Of a DNA stretch of 64,000 nt, positions 49,111-62,939 are shown one piece after another. This DNA is from Voacanga thouarsii (taxonomy: Eukaryota; Streptophyta; Magnoliopsida; Gentianales; Apocynaceae), in assembly GCA_026120185.1 (NCBI GenBank), contig JANUWF010002425.1, positions 310,001 through 374,000 on the forward strand, in the 5' to 3' direction. The notes below the pieces were generated by a model. The model did no database searches and was not told the origin of the DNA. It saw only the letters and a program-made list of their open reading frames with translations. The translations under genes and the position numbers were made by a program. The stretch's first letter is position 1. Each line of letters opens with the position of its first letter.

Positions 49111-52100
49111 TCAAACCTTCTGATTGAAGTCCATGAAGCTGGATTTGGGCTGTGTACTAAATGGGTTATTCATGGTAGCATGAGGCATGTGAATCTGTTG
49201 TTGCTGTTGCTGTTGCTGCTGCTCTGACTGGTGATTGCTGAAGTGATGGAAGTTGGGGGGTTGTGAAGAAAACTGGGGACCCGGAGCTCTGTTGAAGTTT
49301 CCATTGGGTGCTGAAATTTGGCCAGCTGCTATTTTAAGTCGCTGCACTTCTTCTCTCAACGCGTCATTCAGAGCTGGAATTTCACATAAATATACAGAAA
49401 TGCACGCAAATATATCATTAAATCGTCATAAGTCAGATATTATGCCAGTTTAGAAAATTATTACACTTGAGGGGGAAAATAATAGGCATTTCAGGCATCT
49501 AGAAGTCCAAATCTACCGACAAACCCAACTTGTCTCCCCATATTTGATTTAAAAGATAGGTATTTTCAAAACCGTAGGCTTCTCTTACATCACAATAACT
49601 CCATTTATTTAGTCAAATAAACGCATGCCAAAGAGAAAAGGGAGCAATAGGATAATTCTTTTGGGGATTCCCAAATATCTTTAGCAACCAGTGGGAGAAA
49701 AAATGGTTCTTTTTTCCCCGCTTTTTTTTGGGTTGGGGATGGGGAAGCACACAGGTCCACATCATGCATACCATCTCTTAGATGTGCTTGCTGCTCCATT
49801 GCCTGTAACCGCAGTTTGAGTTCCTTGTTCTCAGCAGTTAACCCAGTAGTGTCTCTCTGCAAAAAAATTGATAAGATCAACTATTAAACTCGCATATCTA
49901 ATCTCTGTGATCACAGTGGCATGGACTAAAACTCATATAAATATAATCAGGAAAAAATTGGATTTGAACCTTATATGGGACTCTACATGTTATCTGATAT
50001 GCATACTAATGTAAACCTGTATTTCGAAAGTTCTGTACCCAATTCTGAAACAATGTTAATTGGAAAGATAATGCCTGCGCGGTGGCAATTATAGAATGCC
50101 AATATGTGAATGCACAAAAGATGCAAAAAAATTTATAAGAGAATTTCAATACGTCTTAATCAATTAAGTGATAGTAAAAATCCGTTATCAAATGCACTTA
50201 ATTAATTAAGCACTTAATATTATCCGTTATTAAACGCGTTTAATGAAATAAGTACTTAATTAATTAATTTTAAGTACTTAATTGAATTATTAAACAGATC
50301 CTTACATTCATGTGGCACCAAGTGGAAATTAAGCAAAAGAAAAGGGGGCTGGGGGAATTCTCATGTAAAGCATTGCAAATGAAAGATTCAGAAGGTTGAT
50401 AAGTTTCCTCTGTTGCATAACATTTTGTTTTCAGACAAAGCTCCATCCCTTCTTCAAAAACTAGAACAAACATAGATGAACAGTTGCTAAAACATTAGTT
50501 TCCAGGCATCCAATGAGAGGAAAACTAAATATAACCCACCCAATTCCAGGTAATGATAATAAGCAACTTTCAACCGATGAAACATATTACAGCAGTAACT
50601 ATTATATTCCCATATCAAATGTTTTATTATATTGAGAATCACCTAAATGTTGGTTATATGACATATGAGAGTCGCAGCTTGTACCCAAATTGTGAAGACA
50701 AAATTTCACTTTAAAAAGAAAATTCTGAAACAAATTCATATTGGCAGTTCAGAATCACTGCCTTTACACGCAAACAGGGTAATAGAACTTTGATAATGTT
50801 GAACAGAGAGACTAGACCTTTGCCTCTTGCATATTCAGATAAGATATGTTATAAGAGAGTACACTAGCATAAGAAACACACATATTGAGAAACCAAGTCA
50901 TTATCCTAAGGTCACCTTGAGTAGCAAAATCCTTGAAATCACGCAAATAGAATGTATTTATGACCAACTTTTATCCATCATCACTGGAGGCCAAAACTAT
51001 TAACTTATCACAGCATGAAACTGTTAAAACTTTACAAACTCTTGCAACCAGAGGACTTCACAAATTACTCAACGAAGAAAGCTCATTTATTATTTTCAAG
51101 TATATTTCTGGCTTCTGGTCCTCCGAACAGAAAACCATACCATCAGACTGCAAATTGTCATGAAATAGCATAATACATCACTAGATGTTTATAACCCACA
51201 CTCAAAGACTGTGATAGAACATAAAGCCTTTAGGCAAACCATTTCAAATAGTCACTATAACAGAAACTTCAACTTTCTTAAAAAGAAACAAGTTATTCCA
51301 CTCACGTTTTTCTTTCCTTTCATTTTTTTAAAAAAGTATTTTCTACGTAATATTGCTACACAATTGTCCCTTTATAGTTTACAGATATCTCAGATACCTA
51401 AATATTATAAGAGGAAAATTTCAGGTGTTTCATTATTTTGCAAGACAACAACAAATTCTAACAGTAAATCAACATAGTATTTCACATGCCATGAAATAGT
51501 TTCAATCCTAAGAACATTGCATCCACTAGCAAGCATTCCATGTATCACATGGATGCAAAGTAACTCCCTTTTGGCTGATCATACAATTAGTTAGTTGTAG
51601 ACTGTAGTGGACATGAGTAATCTTGAAGCTTCTTTAAAGCTTCCTCCACGATCCTCTTTCTTCTAGAAAGAAAGAATAGAGTGGGTAAGAAATAGGAAAA
51701 GAGCATCACAGACACCTATTATAGATGTGTGAAAACATGTTTCTTCAGTTTTGGAATGCCAAAGATTAGAGGTACAGAAGTCAACCAAAAACTTGGTTAA
51801 AAGTCACTAATTTATTCATCTGATCAAGTTTTACCTTATAAATATTTCAAGTAATGAATCACCGCAATTGCCACCCCCATCCCAGAAACAGTGAATAAGC
51901 AAATCAAAAGTAAATATCTTACATGGATTATTGGTTCAAAGATATGCCATCATACATTTATTCTAAGTACAATTGTATGACTAATATTGAAAAGCCAATA
52001 TATGCAGTTAAAGATCAACTGTCTTGAATGATTAAAAGTAAGTTTGAGGAAATGCTTCTCTTCTTTGCTCATCACCGCAACAAATAAAGCACTATCAAAA

Positions 52101-52868
52101 AACAATATCCTGTTCCATCATGTGCAACCTAGATAAAAGCAAAAAATGGAATCTTTTGGAAATTGGAAGTTAGAAAGAAAATAATTTTGTTTGAATGTAA
52201 AAAATATTGGCAGCTAACCAAACAGTAAAACAGAGTCTTATTCATGCCAAAGAACGCAGAAAGCGACAAACCTAAAGTTGAATCTTATTTATGCAACTTT
52301 GACATTTCATTTTACAGTAAAGTTTTGCACACCAGATGTATCAAACTAGTTTCAATTTGTGAGCAACATGTAACAAGGTTAAAAAAAAAAAGGAGGAAGG
52401 GGGGGGGGATTCAAATTGTTGAATTGGAACTCAGTTCTCAATGAATTATGAAAGAGAGATAAAAACCAATTAACCTGATCAAAATTCAAATATTCTACCA
52501 ACAACTTGAACAACAAAATTCACCATCAAGATGAAAATGAAAATTCATGAAGTGTTTATGTCTATTTGGCTTCAGGTATTACAGCTAGAAATTCCACAAG
52601 AGTGATAGGTCACACACACCTGTAACATAGTCACTTGGGCAGATAGGGTAGTTGCTTCCGTCTGTAGGGTCTGCACTTTTCTCTCTAGCTCATTTGTGTA
52701 GCGTATTTTCCTCTCCTTTGAACGTGCAGCAGATTGCCTATTTGCAAGAATCCTAAAATGCAACAGACAGGAAACATATCTTTCCTTTTAAACCCACTGT
52801 ATGACTCGTAAACCTCCATTATCTCTTTAAACAGAAAGTAAGCTTTAAATATAAATACATCAAACTTA

Positions 52869-52909
<41 letters not shown>

Positions 52910-54604
52910 AGGTGAAACCAATAGAATAAGCCACTGGACGGATGTAATGAAGTTCATTGGGTTTAAAGACACTGTGGTCCAAAAGGAGTTCTGGTATTTC
53001 TGTCACCTGAAATTAATTAAATAAAAGCTAAAGCACTTTCTTTTAAGAATTCATTTGGTTCAATCTTTCTTTCGCTACACTATTTGGAATAATTATGTCA
53101 TATTGAGAAGTTTTGTTCAGTTGCATTGATAGAATGACAACTCCTTTGTGGCTTTGGGGAATGAATCAGAAAAGGTTGAGGCCCAATCAGTCTTTGAAAG
53201 GTGTGTCTAACCCTAAGCCGCTACCCTATGAGGTAGAGAACCCTCACCTCAGACATGGCGGCAAAAAGGTATAGAAGACACAAGACCTGAGGAGAGCTAG
53301 AATTAGGTAAGGCACCTAACCCAAAGAGATAGACTGAAGAATGGTCCCACCCACCCTCGTGTCAGATGCCATACCAACGACATCTACCCTCGTAGCACTT
53401 CTATGTATTCCCTAACCTGTTATCACTCTTAATTTCTGTGTTATGAATTCTCAAGTCTTCTTATTTTGTTTTATTGCAATTATGATAGTTTGGAAACTTA
53501 AAACGAGAATCAGAAAATAGAGGGATTATGCTTTTATGCTCTTGATTTTCATAACAACAAATATTGAATCGACCAAGTCAAGCATTTTTCAAGACAGCTG
53601 GTGCTTGTCTTTGTCTTCTAAATTGCAAGTGAAGTAAAATTAAATTAGTGAATTACATACTTCCATAGTTCAGCTATAATCTCATTTGTCCTCATCTCCC
53701 CAACTATACACACTTAAAAAAGATCAATGCAGAGAGTAATTTAATGGATGCCGAGTCTAGAACGCAATAAAATTTGGGTGGATTACAATGAACGACACTC
53801 TACAAACTAAAGTTTTTTACCGGAATTTTTCTGAAAAATCCAAGACAATAAGCGGGTAAAAAAAAAATGTATAAACAAATTCAAATCGAGAGCAAAAATT
53901 TCAGCAAAATTCGCATACTCGGGAAAAGGTTAACCCATCTTATGCAAAAAGGAAAGTTCAGAAAGTACAAACCTTTTTGCTCTCTTGGGATCAAGCAAAG
54001 CAAGCTCTTGAAGTTTATCTGCTCCCATAGCCTTCTTCGTGGGGTCCACCATCATAGCCTCAAACGAACTCACCACGGCAGAAGTCGACCCGTCCATCGA
54101 ACTACTATGCCTATGACGGCCGACCACCCCAGCCGCAGAAAGTGCGGTACCACCAGCGCCATCCGCCGACGAGGAGGAAGAAGCACCAAAATTCAGACCC
54201 TCAAAGAAGTCAGCGTCAACAGACAAGCTCCTAAAATGGACTTTTCCCTCGGGCCTAATGGGCTGCGCCTGGACCTGTGCAGACGAGTTGCTACTCTTGG
54301 CGGCTGTGGAAGGCTGAAGCTGCTGCACGGCGTTCGGATTCTGGTTAGAATCCGACGAAAGAGAAGGAGCTGGAGGGAGGTCAAAAACGACATCGTCCAA
54401 AAGGATATCATCATCGAAGTCAGGGAAGCGGAAGAAAGTTTCCGACTGGGCCCGACGGTGGTGGGCCCCTCGGTTAGGAGTATCTGGCATCTGGTCAAGG
54501 TCAAAGTCTGCTCTTACTCCTCCTCCTCCTCCTCCACCTCCACCACCACTACCACTCATCAAGTGTTGGGCAGCTATAGGCTTTCCAGTGAAGTTAGGGT
54601 CCAT
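49111..54604 (-). CDS. group I bZIP transcription factor (VIP1/PosF21 type)
   Basis: Four exons on the minus strand, 54604-53973, 52752-52620, 49856-49772 and 49373-49111, with GT-AG introns of 1220, 2763 and 398 bp, give 370 residues. The basic region is [12 protein letters not shown] (residues 215-226): the N-x7-R of most bZIPs is N-x7-K here (Asn215, Lys223), the mark of plant group I. The zipper has Leu at 233, 240, 247, 254, 261 and 268. Before it, LLDPKRAKR is strictly family-like. Three serine sites in the family's 14-3-3 / kinase context are present: [10 protein letters not shown] (Ser near 54), [11 protein letters not shown] (near 130) and RHSSSMDGS (near 168). A Gly10 run lies near residues 20-29 and a Gln9 run in the C-terminus. 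Group I bZIPs are nuclear DNA-binding dimers, kept in the cytosol by 14-3-3 proteins until dephosphorylated (for example under osmotic or touch stress). Start: MDPNFTG; a GTG-CTG precedes it and is not a start. The gene looks intact. Confidence 0.92.
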
Positions 54605-55080
54605 CAGCACAATAACCTTATCTCTCTATCTTATCCTGTAGTGGTGGGGGGCGGAGGTGGGCGGAGGTGGGCGGAGGAGATGGTGGTGGTTGGGTGGTCA
54701 ATTGTGAATTATTAGCGGTGGTGGGCTGAGTGAGAGTGGGTGCTTAGATAGGTAACAGGAAAGGGAGATGGAAAATGAAAAAAAAGGGTTAAAATGCGAG
54801 AGGTTAAAAAAAGAACGGAGGATTTTGACCAAACCGGGCGGATACCCAAATGGCGCGGGTTCTTCTGCAACCGCAACGTGGCAGTTGGCACTTCGACAGA
54901 CTCGAGGGAAGACTTTTGTGCTAAGTGTCGGGACGGACTTCCCTTCTTGTTCTTCATTTTTTTTAAAGGTATTTTGAAAATAGAAAGGAGATGGAACAAG
55001 ATTTTTTCTCTCCGGGCGGATAGAAGTGGGATTGGGGTAGAATAGCAGTTTGCGCTTAATGGAATCTTCATTTTAGTTAG
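54605..55080 (-). promoter_or_regulatory. bZIP leader and promoter region
   Basis: On the minus strand the leader contains three CCGCCCACCT copies just before the ATG. A GCCACGTTGC ACGT-core element (bindable by bZIPs) lies at about 54876-54885. The frames covering this region look like chance; none has family features. Confidence 0.45.
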
Positions 55081-57116
55081 TTATATTTGGCTTTGATTCA
55101 ATCTAGTCTTTAATATTGATGCCGGATTGTAAACAAAAAAAAAAAGAATTCGTTAAAATAAATATTCTCTCGGATTCTATTTATCTATCATAGTTAATCA
55201 CTTTATACAATTTAAAAAATTAATTAATCTTTTAAATTTATATAATTTTATTTATATATTTTAAAAGTACTATTGAATTTAATAGTCTTCACAATTATTT
55301 TCTTACTTTGTTTGTTTAACTCTCTCTCTAAAGTTATTACACTTTCATTTTTCAAAACTATTTAATACACGGATATAGCAGTAAAATTAATATTAAAGAC
55401 ATCTAAATTTTTCAATGTGATAGATAAAAAGGGATACTAAAATTTTTTGATTGTGACAGATAAATAAAGACGGAGGGAGTATTTTATATTTGATTACTAT
55501 CACATGTTTCCATTAGATATAATTGGTTTTTTTTTTCTGTTAGATTTGCTTATATATATAGTGTAAGTAGATAGTAATTAGATTAAAATTTAATTTGTTT
55601 GAATATAATAAAAAATTATTAAATATATATAATAAATGTGGGTCTAAGTGAGGTTAAAGAGAGAATATGATATATTGTAAGTATATGGTAGTTCTTGAAA
55701 AATAAAATTATTTAAATTATTATTTTAAATTAAAGTAATTTTAGTTTGGGATGAGAATAGGTTGTCCACTTACACCTTAGTATCTTTGTATCATGTCCAG
55801 TACCTTCAAAGAGAAAATATACTTAAAATATTTAACATAACAAATTATAATATAATCCAATTGTCAATGGCTTATGTCGGTGGGTCTTAAACTAGTAAAA
55901 GATCACTAAAACATTTAAAAAAGTTATAAGAATACACTTATCTCGATCATCTAGTTATTCCTAATGATTCTAATAGAACACTCTCCTAGTACTCTTTGTG
56001 TCAGACCCAACTGTACTGATTGAACTCTTTTCAATCTTCATTGTTGTAGCACGACGGTACTTTATTGACACTAAGAAACTTTTCCACCAAAAATGTGTTT
56101 ATGAAGAAGGTTGATTCAAGTTTTTCTAGAAGATATGATACAATCATAGCAATCAACTTAAAATCATGAAGCATACTTAAACAATGAGAACCAACAAGCT
56201 TTATCAAATGTGTATGCTTCAAGAACATTTAGAATATATTCATGAATTCTCTCTGTATTGCTCTGCCTACCCTTCAAATATTTCTCGATAAAAATCCTTA
56301 CTTCTAAATCGAACTAGTTTGTGTTAAATAGATGATGTAATAGGATGCATATTTGTTTCCTGATCAAATAAGGAGACTACTAAAGATTTACTCGAAATTT
56401 TCTAAAAGATTGTAAGTTTAATTTCACTCGGATTTCATGTCTTCTCAATATAATATTTAATGTATCTTTATCAAGATCTTTCATAGATTTTCTGGAATTA
56501 TTTTCCTAACCTAACTAGAATACATTCAGCGTCAAATATTGCCAAAATTAGTTTTAAACAGTTTCCAAAAGCATGTCATTATCAAAGAAACATGTCTTTA
56601 ACATTATCAAAGAGTCTATGAAAGATTCTTTTGAATTGCCGTGTCAATTTTCTTAACAATCTCCATCTCTAGCATTATTTAATGTAAAACCATAATTTGC
56701 TAAATCTTTTTCATAGCAGAAAGTCTTCAATGCAATACGATGACTCCATACAGATTTAATTCCTCTAATAGTAGACTTAAGAACAAGTTCAGCAAGTGAT
56801 TCATAATTACTATTACAAACCACAATAAAATTGTTCAAATTGTTTAGCTATGAATGATGTAGATAACAATCACCAACTGACTAAGACCTAGTCAGTGAAA
56901 AGTACTACTAAAGAACCAATGACAACAGCAAAGTTTAGCAGAGAACCACAACCTAATCAGTAGATCAACAGACAAGTTTACTCCCCCTGAAAGTAGCAAG
57001 TAACAATGTAAACCAACAACCCATCAGGATGCTACCCCGCTTTTTGTATCAAAGAATGCTAAGATTTTATTGGGAGTGAGAGTAGAAATCATAAAGAGTC
57101 ACAAGATCATCTTAGA
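55081..57116. other. gene-free DNA with degraded retroelement remains
   Basis: AT-rich to about 55760. From about 56030 to 57000 there are short minus-strand frames and a 'TTTACTCCCCCTGA' phrase (56978) such as follows copia interiors, suggesting an old, unrecoverable element. No domain can be named. Confidence 0.35.
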
Positions 57117-59372
57117 TCTCTTGTTGATTACTTAGAACTGCATTAAACTTTTGCTGCAGAGTGTTAGTCATAGTGGCCAATGCAGCTAACTGCTGTAAGC
57201 ATTCATCCAACTTTACATGAAAAGTATCACTAACTGATGGTGTGGATGATGCAAAAGGGATTGATGTTTTGTAAGGCTTCATATATACTTGGTAGGAGTA
57301 GTCATCTTCACAAAGGAGAGAGCAATGCCTTGCCTTGTGGACACTCGTGTCTGATGTTTATCCTTGGAATTTCAGATGTAATTGTTGGTTGCTGTTAGTG
57401 TTGTGCCCTAGAGGCAATCACTTGTACATTGTATATGACACATTTTATTTTAATAAAAGGTATTATTTATCTTACAGTTTCTTTTTATTTACCTTAAGTA
57501 ATATAACTGTTCTATAAAGTCCATAGTACAACACTGTGTTAAGGGAATCATGATAGAGATCATGATATGAGATTCCTACTACACTGGATGGTGTTAGTAC
57601 TTAAATAGTCCCTAGTCATAGTATTAATGAGACAGGACATCATTAATGCATTAAGACTAGCATGTGTTAGACTTCCTGATTTGATCTGGCGGTGGTTCTC
57701 ATAACCGTGAGTATTGAGATACTCAAAGTTAACACATAGATGCTGGTTAATGAAACAAGTTCATTGGATGACCTAGCTTTCAGATAATCATATGGATAAC
57801 TATTTAGTGCCAATGATATAATCTCAATATAGCAAACGTGCAAGTATCCTTAGACTTGAGATCTCCAAGGTACTTTGTTTGCTGAGCTTTGTACTTTGAT
57901 TCCAATCTCCGGAGCTCGATCGAGGGCCGCCTATGGGATAGACATTGGGTACATTGTGAGGTAAACGAAAGTAGTTGAGAGGGTCAATAAAGGATTCACC
58001 ACTCCTAACAGTAGGGGCGAATATCTCACGGCCACTTATAGGAATTACTACTCGGAAAGTCCTTGGCCAAGGCGATTGTGTATTGGAAACAGTTCCAATT
58101 GATACACATCTAGAGTAGTGGGTTCCTAGTACAAGTACTATTGTATTCGGGCCAGAATTAATTCTGGAAGGAGTTGGCACTAATTTCGTACTCCAAACCG
58201 AATGAGATATTGTATGGTGAAATGAGTTAATTGCACTGAAGTTTGTTATTGAAGGGTTCATGACAAGCCACTTGACTTCTTGGACTCTTGGGTGGTCATG
58301 ATGTGTTGCTAGATACCGCTCATGATCTGGGAATATGGGTTTATTAATCGATGAATTAATAAACTAACCCCGATTAGATTAATAGGATTAATTTTAATTA
58401 ATTATGGTTATTAATCTCAAAGACGTATGCATTAATTCATATTCTTTACCAATTGACTGGGAAACCTAATAGGTCACACACAAGAGATGATTATATACTC
58501 AAGATGTTATTTGGTAACATTGTGGGGTTAATTGAGAGAAAGAGAAGTTGTTGTGGACAAATTACAATTAGTTATAATTTGTGGTACAAGTTGTAATTGT
58601 GAGAACTTGATATTTCCAATTACAATTAGAGAACTCTAATTGTTTTAGAATTCCAGATTTTCAGTGATTTTTTCGGTTTTATGATGATATAACCGAAAAA
58701 CCCTAAGGGTGATTCACGTGAGAAAAACAGCAGCCACCTAAACCTTCTTTTCTTCTTCTTCTTCTTCTCTCTCGATTTGATCTTGAGGAGGAACCCTAGC
58801 CGCCACTTAGAATTTCTGCTAGCACAGAAAGCTACGTGCTTGAGTATTCCTCTGTGTGGATTACTATTAGAGATAATCACATACTGTGATTATAGTGGGT
58901 AGACGTTTAACTCACGTGGAGGTTGATCATGAGGATTGCTGGATCGCGCCTCAACATGAAGAAGAAAATTTTGTTCTTTGCACGATCACCCAAAGGTAAA
59001 AGCTGTTGCCTTTATTTGTCGTCATGTCTTGTTTTCCACACATAGAAGAGTTTTGGGAGGGTATCTCGATTTATTTTTCACTGCGCCGTATGGGATACGA
59101 GCCTGAGATACCCAACAGTTACTTCTTGAGAGGTGGTCAAATAGGCTTGATGGAATAAACAACTTTGTCTACCTTCTCGCCCTTGTAATTAGGACATGTG
59201 GAGATATATTTTGTGAGGGATAGGGTAGAACAATAGTATTATGAGTAGTCAACTGGGCATGTTTCACAATATGTTGAAAAATTAGATCATCTATGTTGAA
59301 CTTAGAACTTTGCCCTATTTTGTACATGAGAATTGCCCCGTCATTCAACACAATAGAACTATTGGAAGCCAA
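57117..59372 (-). pseudogene. plant transposon-associated ORF, split by a solo LTR
   Basis: Read on the minus strand, 59372-59169 is open (MASNSSIVLNDGAILMYKIG, then HTIVLPYPS) and, after a stop, a further frame on the far side of the 57399-59117 solo LTR reads KTSIPFASSTPSVSDTFHVK then ATMTNTLQQKFNAVLSNQQE to a stop near 57117. The first part resembles the 'putative plant transposon protein' frames found in some plant retroelements ('NLPYPSLI' region). The two halves abut the LTR's GTTA(G/C) target duplication, so they were once continuous. Function is not known. Confidence 0.35.
57399..59117 (+). mobile_element. 1.7 kb copia-type solo LTR
   Basis: TGTTGTGCCCTAGAGGCAATC at the left and GAGATACCCAACA at the right, with GTTAG (57394-57398) and GTTAC (59118-59122) as a duplication differing at one base. 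The 'TGTTGTGCCCTAGAGGCAAT' start is common in plant copia LTRs. No interior or second LTR is adjacent. Confidence 0.7.
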
Positions 59373-59461
59373 TTATAACAATAAAGTTTATATAAAGTGA
59401 AGTATAACCTAGTTAAGATTGAGGGTTTTATGTAGCTTGTGTTTGGCCATGATATCACAGT

Positions 59462-61290
59462 TGGGATGTATACCCTCTTAGACTAGGTTTCTGTGTGTAA
59501 AAAATCGAATGTTTTAATAAAAGAATTTATTTTCAGAAATTATTTGTGAATTTACAATTTTATTTGTGCACAATTACATTTGGAAGAGACCCATTGTGTC
59601 TGAGTAAATGGTCGATGTGAATGGAGGTCTTTTACAGTAAGGTATGGATCACGGGTTACTTAGCACATAAACTTTTGTTCTTAACCGATTGATGAGAGTG
59701 GGAATCTCATCATATTTAGGTTATTATGTTGTGAATTCTAAATGGGGAATGACTTACCTTTAGCCAGTGAGTAGTCCACTCACTTCATGACATAAATGTA
59801 TTTCGAATACATAGAACATGACCTGTAGTAGTGGTTTCTTAAAAGTACTATATGGTAGAAACCTAGACTACTGCCGCTACAGTGTGGACTAGTATTCTAT
59901 GGCTTGAGTATGAGTTGGTGGTCTGACGAAGCTGGAAGCATATACTTTGATATGCGATAGTTGAGGTTCTATCGTAGGGCCAATATACTTGCATGTTGGG
60001 TATGTGTGACTAGTTAGTTAAGACAGACTTGTACAAGATGGTTTCTATACTATATCGTCCTTTTGTGGTTGTCTGAATAATTTGAATATCCAGGGCCCTG
60101 GGAAATATGACTTGGATGTTTGCTTTAGGGTAGTTCCCTTGGAAAGCGGAAACAATTCAGGAGGTTGTGGATCATTGGACTAGAGGCCTAAGGATGGTAG
60201 ATGTCATTTAGAGAGGTGTTAGTATACTTCTTCCTCTCTACATGTACGGTGATGTATAGAGGGGTATTTTAGTCATTACACCTGTAGATCGGAGACTTTG
60301 CTAATGCAACATTGTCCTTGGGGTCAATATTTTCTTCTGGTGATATTAGGAAATATTTAAAATGCAAAATACGGCTATGTATATGGCAAGGGTATTTTGG
60401 TTATTTTAGTAGCCAAGGCGGTGTATCTTTTGGTCCCCAGTATGGACCGTGAGTCCTAATTAAATATGGATTAAGGGATTGATCTTAAATTAAATGGAAT
60501 TATTTTATTTAAGTAGCATAATTTAATTATTGGGCTAGAATAAAATAAAGGTCCATGGAGAGAGAATTAATTAAATTGGTTTGGTTGGTTAATTCATTAT
60601 TCAGGGCTTTGGCCTAGTTTGAATAATTAGGGATTAACCTGAGACTAAACTGATTTAGGCTTATTTAATTGGACTAGTTTATTTGGGCTGAAAAATTAAT
60701 TATTTGTTGGGCCATTGAGTTGGTTCTAACTAGAATAATTAATTAAGCCCAATAGGTTAAATCAAGAGTCCAATGGCCAAATCCAGTTTAACCTAAGGTT
60801 TTTTTTTTTTTATTTATTTAGGTTAAATAGGAGGATTGGAAACAACGTTGTTGCAATTAGACACACAAGAGAGACGACTTTTTCTCTGTGGAATAGCCAG
60901 ACGTCTCTCTCTTTCTCTCTCTCTCCAAAAAATTTCCTAGTTCGTTAGTTGTTCACCAAACGGTAGTTAGGTAGGCCATATATTGGAAGACCGAGAGTTT
61001 AGCGTTTACATACATGCAAAGGCGGAGTAGAAGGCTTACAGGAATCGCACCAGAGGCTTCTACCAGCACACATACACTTGTTGCACACGTTTCGGTACAG
61101 CCAACACTTAGAACTAGGAAAAGAGGTAAAATTTTTAAAACCTCGGGATTGGGACAGGGTGCAACTGGCGCTGGCTGGGGCTGCCCAACCCGGCGCCGGC
61201 CCTGCCCTGGAATCCCTGTTCTTGTTTTCCAATTTTTTTTATGTTCGCTTCCGCTGCGTGCTTCGTGTTTTTCCGCTTTCCATGCCTTCA
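59462..61290 (+). repeat. copia 5' LTR
   Basis: 1829 bp, TGGGATGTATACCCTCTTAG to CATGCCTTCA. The 3' boundary is set by the primer site that follows; the 5' boundary by the TG of 'TTGGGATGTATACC', a start seen in related LTRs. GC-rich patch CCCGGCGCCGGCCCTG at about 61188-61203. Confidence 0.65.
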
Positions 61291-61304
61291 ATTGGCATCA
61301 AAGC

Positions 61305-62939
61305 ATGAAGGTTTTTGTGAAAATATAGGGAGCATCCATCTAGATTAATAAAACTGGACACATATGTGTGATTAAAATTGTGATCCTTTACTGTTTTTGG
61401 TATGGATAGATTCATTGTTAAACCTCACGGGTGGAGGTATAGGAATTTGTAATTTATTATTTTTCTTAGTAAATCATATAAGCCCAATATTTATGGGTAT
61501 TGGTTTTGGTTGATTTCATTGTATTCGGTTTGAAATCGGAGAGCCAATGGTACCAGAAGTCGTGTAGAAAAATAGGGGAAATTCGTAGAAAAAAAACTGC
61601 GGGAATAGGTTCCAGAACAGAACCGACGTCGGCTTGGAGTGTTGGAACCGGCGCCGGCTTGGCTTTGGAAGGCTGGTCTGCGCGTTGGTTTCTAGAGGGT
61701 CCTGGTTCTGTGCGGTAGGTGCAGTAGATCACAGTGCAGATAGGTGCATGATCCAGTGCGGCGGGTGCAGTGGACCAAGGAAATTATTTTTATTTTTCTT
61801 TGTAATTTTTCTTTGGTTTTGGGGTCCATACCAGGCGAAGTTTATATTTTTACAATAGTTAATATTCATGGAATATTTTTGCATAAAAAATATTAGTAAG
61901 GGATTTTAGGATTAAACAAGACCATTAATTAATTCATTAATGTGTTTAATTCTATTATCTGGGCACTTAGGTTTAAAAAATAGAAGAGCATAAAAACGTC
62001 TACTGTTTTGTAGCATGCTACTTATTTTTTGTACCTATGTGCACGTTTTCTCAAAGACCAAAGCCTTTGGAAATGTTTTGACAAGGAAAGCATTTTTCTA
62101 CAAATTAAGTGGTTGTTTTAACTTGAACAAAAATTAATCCTTAGACATTTTCTTAAAGGATTTAATCCTTGACATAGAAAATATATTGAATTTAGATATT
62201 TTTGTAAGTTAAAATAGAAAGCCATTTTGTTTTAATTTTGGCACAAGAAAAATGTTTTGTCAAATAAACTTGAGACTAAAGTCTCTAGAAAGTTTTAATT
62301 GGAAAATTTTTGAAATCATTAAGTTTTAACTTAAATAAAATTAGCCCATGGGAAAAGCTCTCAAAAGATATAAGCCTTGACATGGAGATTTTTACGGACT
62401 TAGACATTTTATTTTGAGTTAAGAGAAAACTTAATAGAAATTTTCAAAAGGATATTTTTCAGAAAACCATTGTTTTAAAAGACTAAGTGGGAGAGGGGTT
62501 CCAACGGCCCCACGGTTTCTATCACGATCCTCATTAGAAATCGTGGGTCCTCTTACGTCACCCTGGGAGTGAACCCGTATGGGATGGGGATACCACAAGG
62601 ATCTAGATCTAATAGAGAGATTTAATTAATAACTTGGGGCACGTACTATGATCGGCCAGCCCCTCGTTTGAGGTCAGAGTGCGAGGTATGTCCATAGAAA
62701 ATGAGAGGAAACGGCCATCTCCTCGATGGAGTTATCTTCTAGATCATTACCTAGAAGGAAAATTAATTTGTGGTGGTTAACACACTTAGCTTAGGAAACT
62801 ATTAATCTTCCCAAGAAGCTATGTTAGTTTTCCTAAGAACCAAATTGATTGTTATCATTTTTGATAATAAGGATAAAGTGCACATATTTGTTTTGTTTTC
62901 ACAAACTGAAATTTTCTTTTATTTTTTGATTTTTCAGAA
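61305..62939 (+). other. copia leader / 5' untranslated region
   Basis: No gene is seen. It contains ACCGGCGCCGGCTTGG at about 61646-61661 and, at 62490-62760, the phrase GGGGATACCACAAGGATC with short inverted words, as in the leaders of related copia elements; this may be packaging or translation-control RNA structure. Confidence 0.45.

Noticed and set aside
53200..53400. Possible tRNA-like region in bZIP intron 1
   Set aside because: No A and B boxes at the right spacing and no cloverleaf could be drawn.
53867..54715. 282-codon plus-strand frame
   Set aside because: It is the antisense shadow of bZIP exon 1, whose minus-strand frame has strong family motifs.
54712..55071. 119-codon minus-strand frame upstream of the bZIP gene
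   Set aside because: Basic, low-information sequence in the promoter/leader region with no family resemblance; treated as chance.
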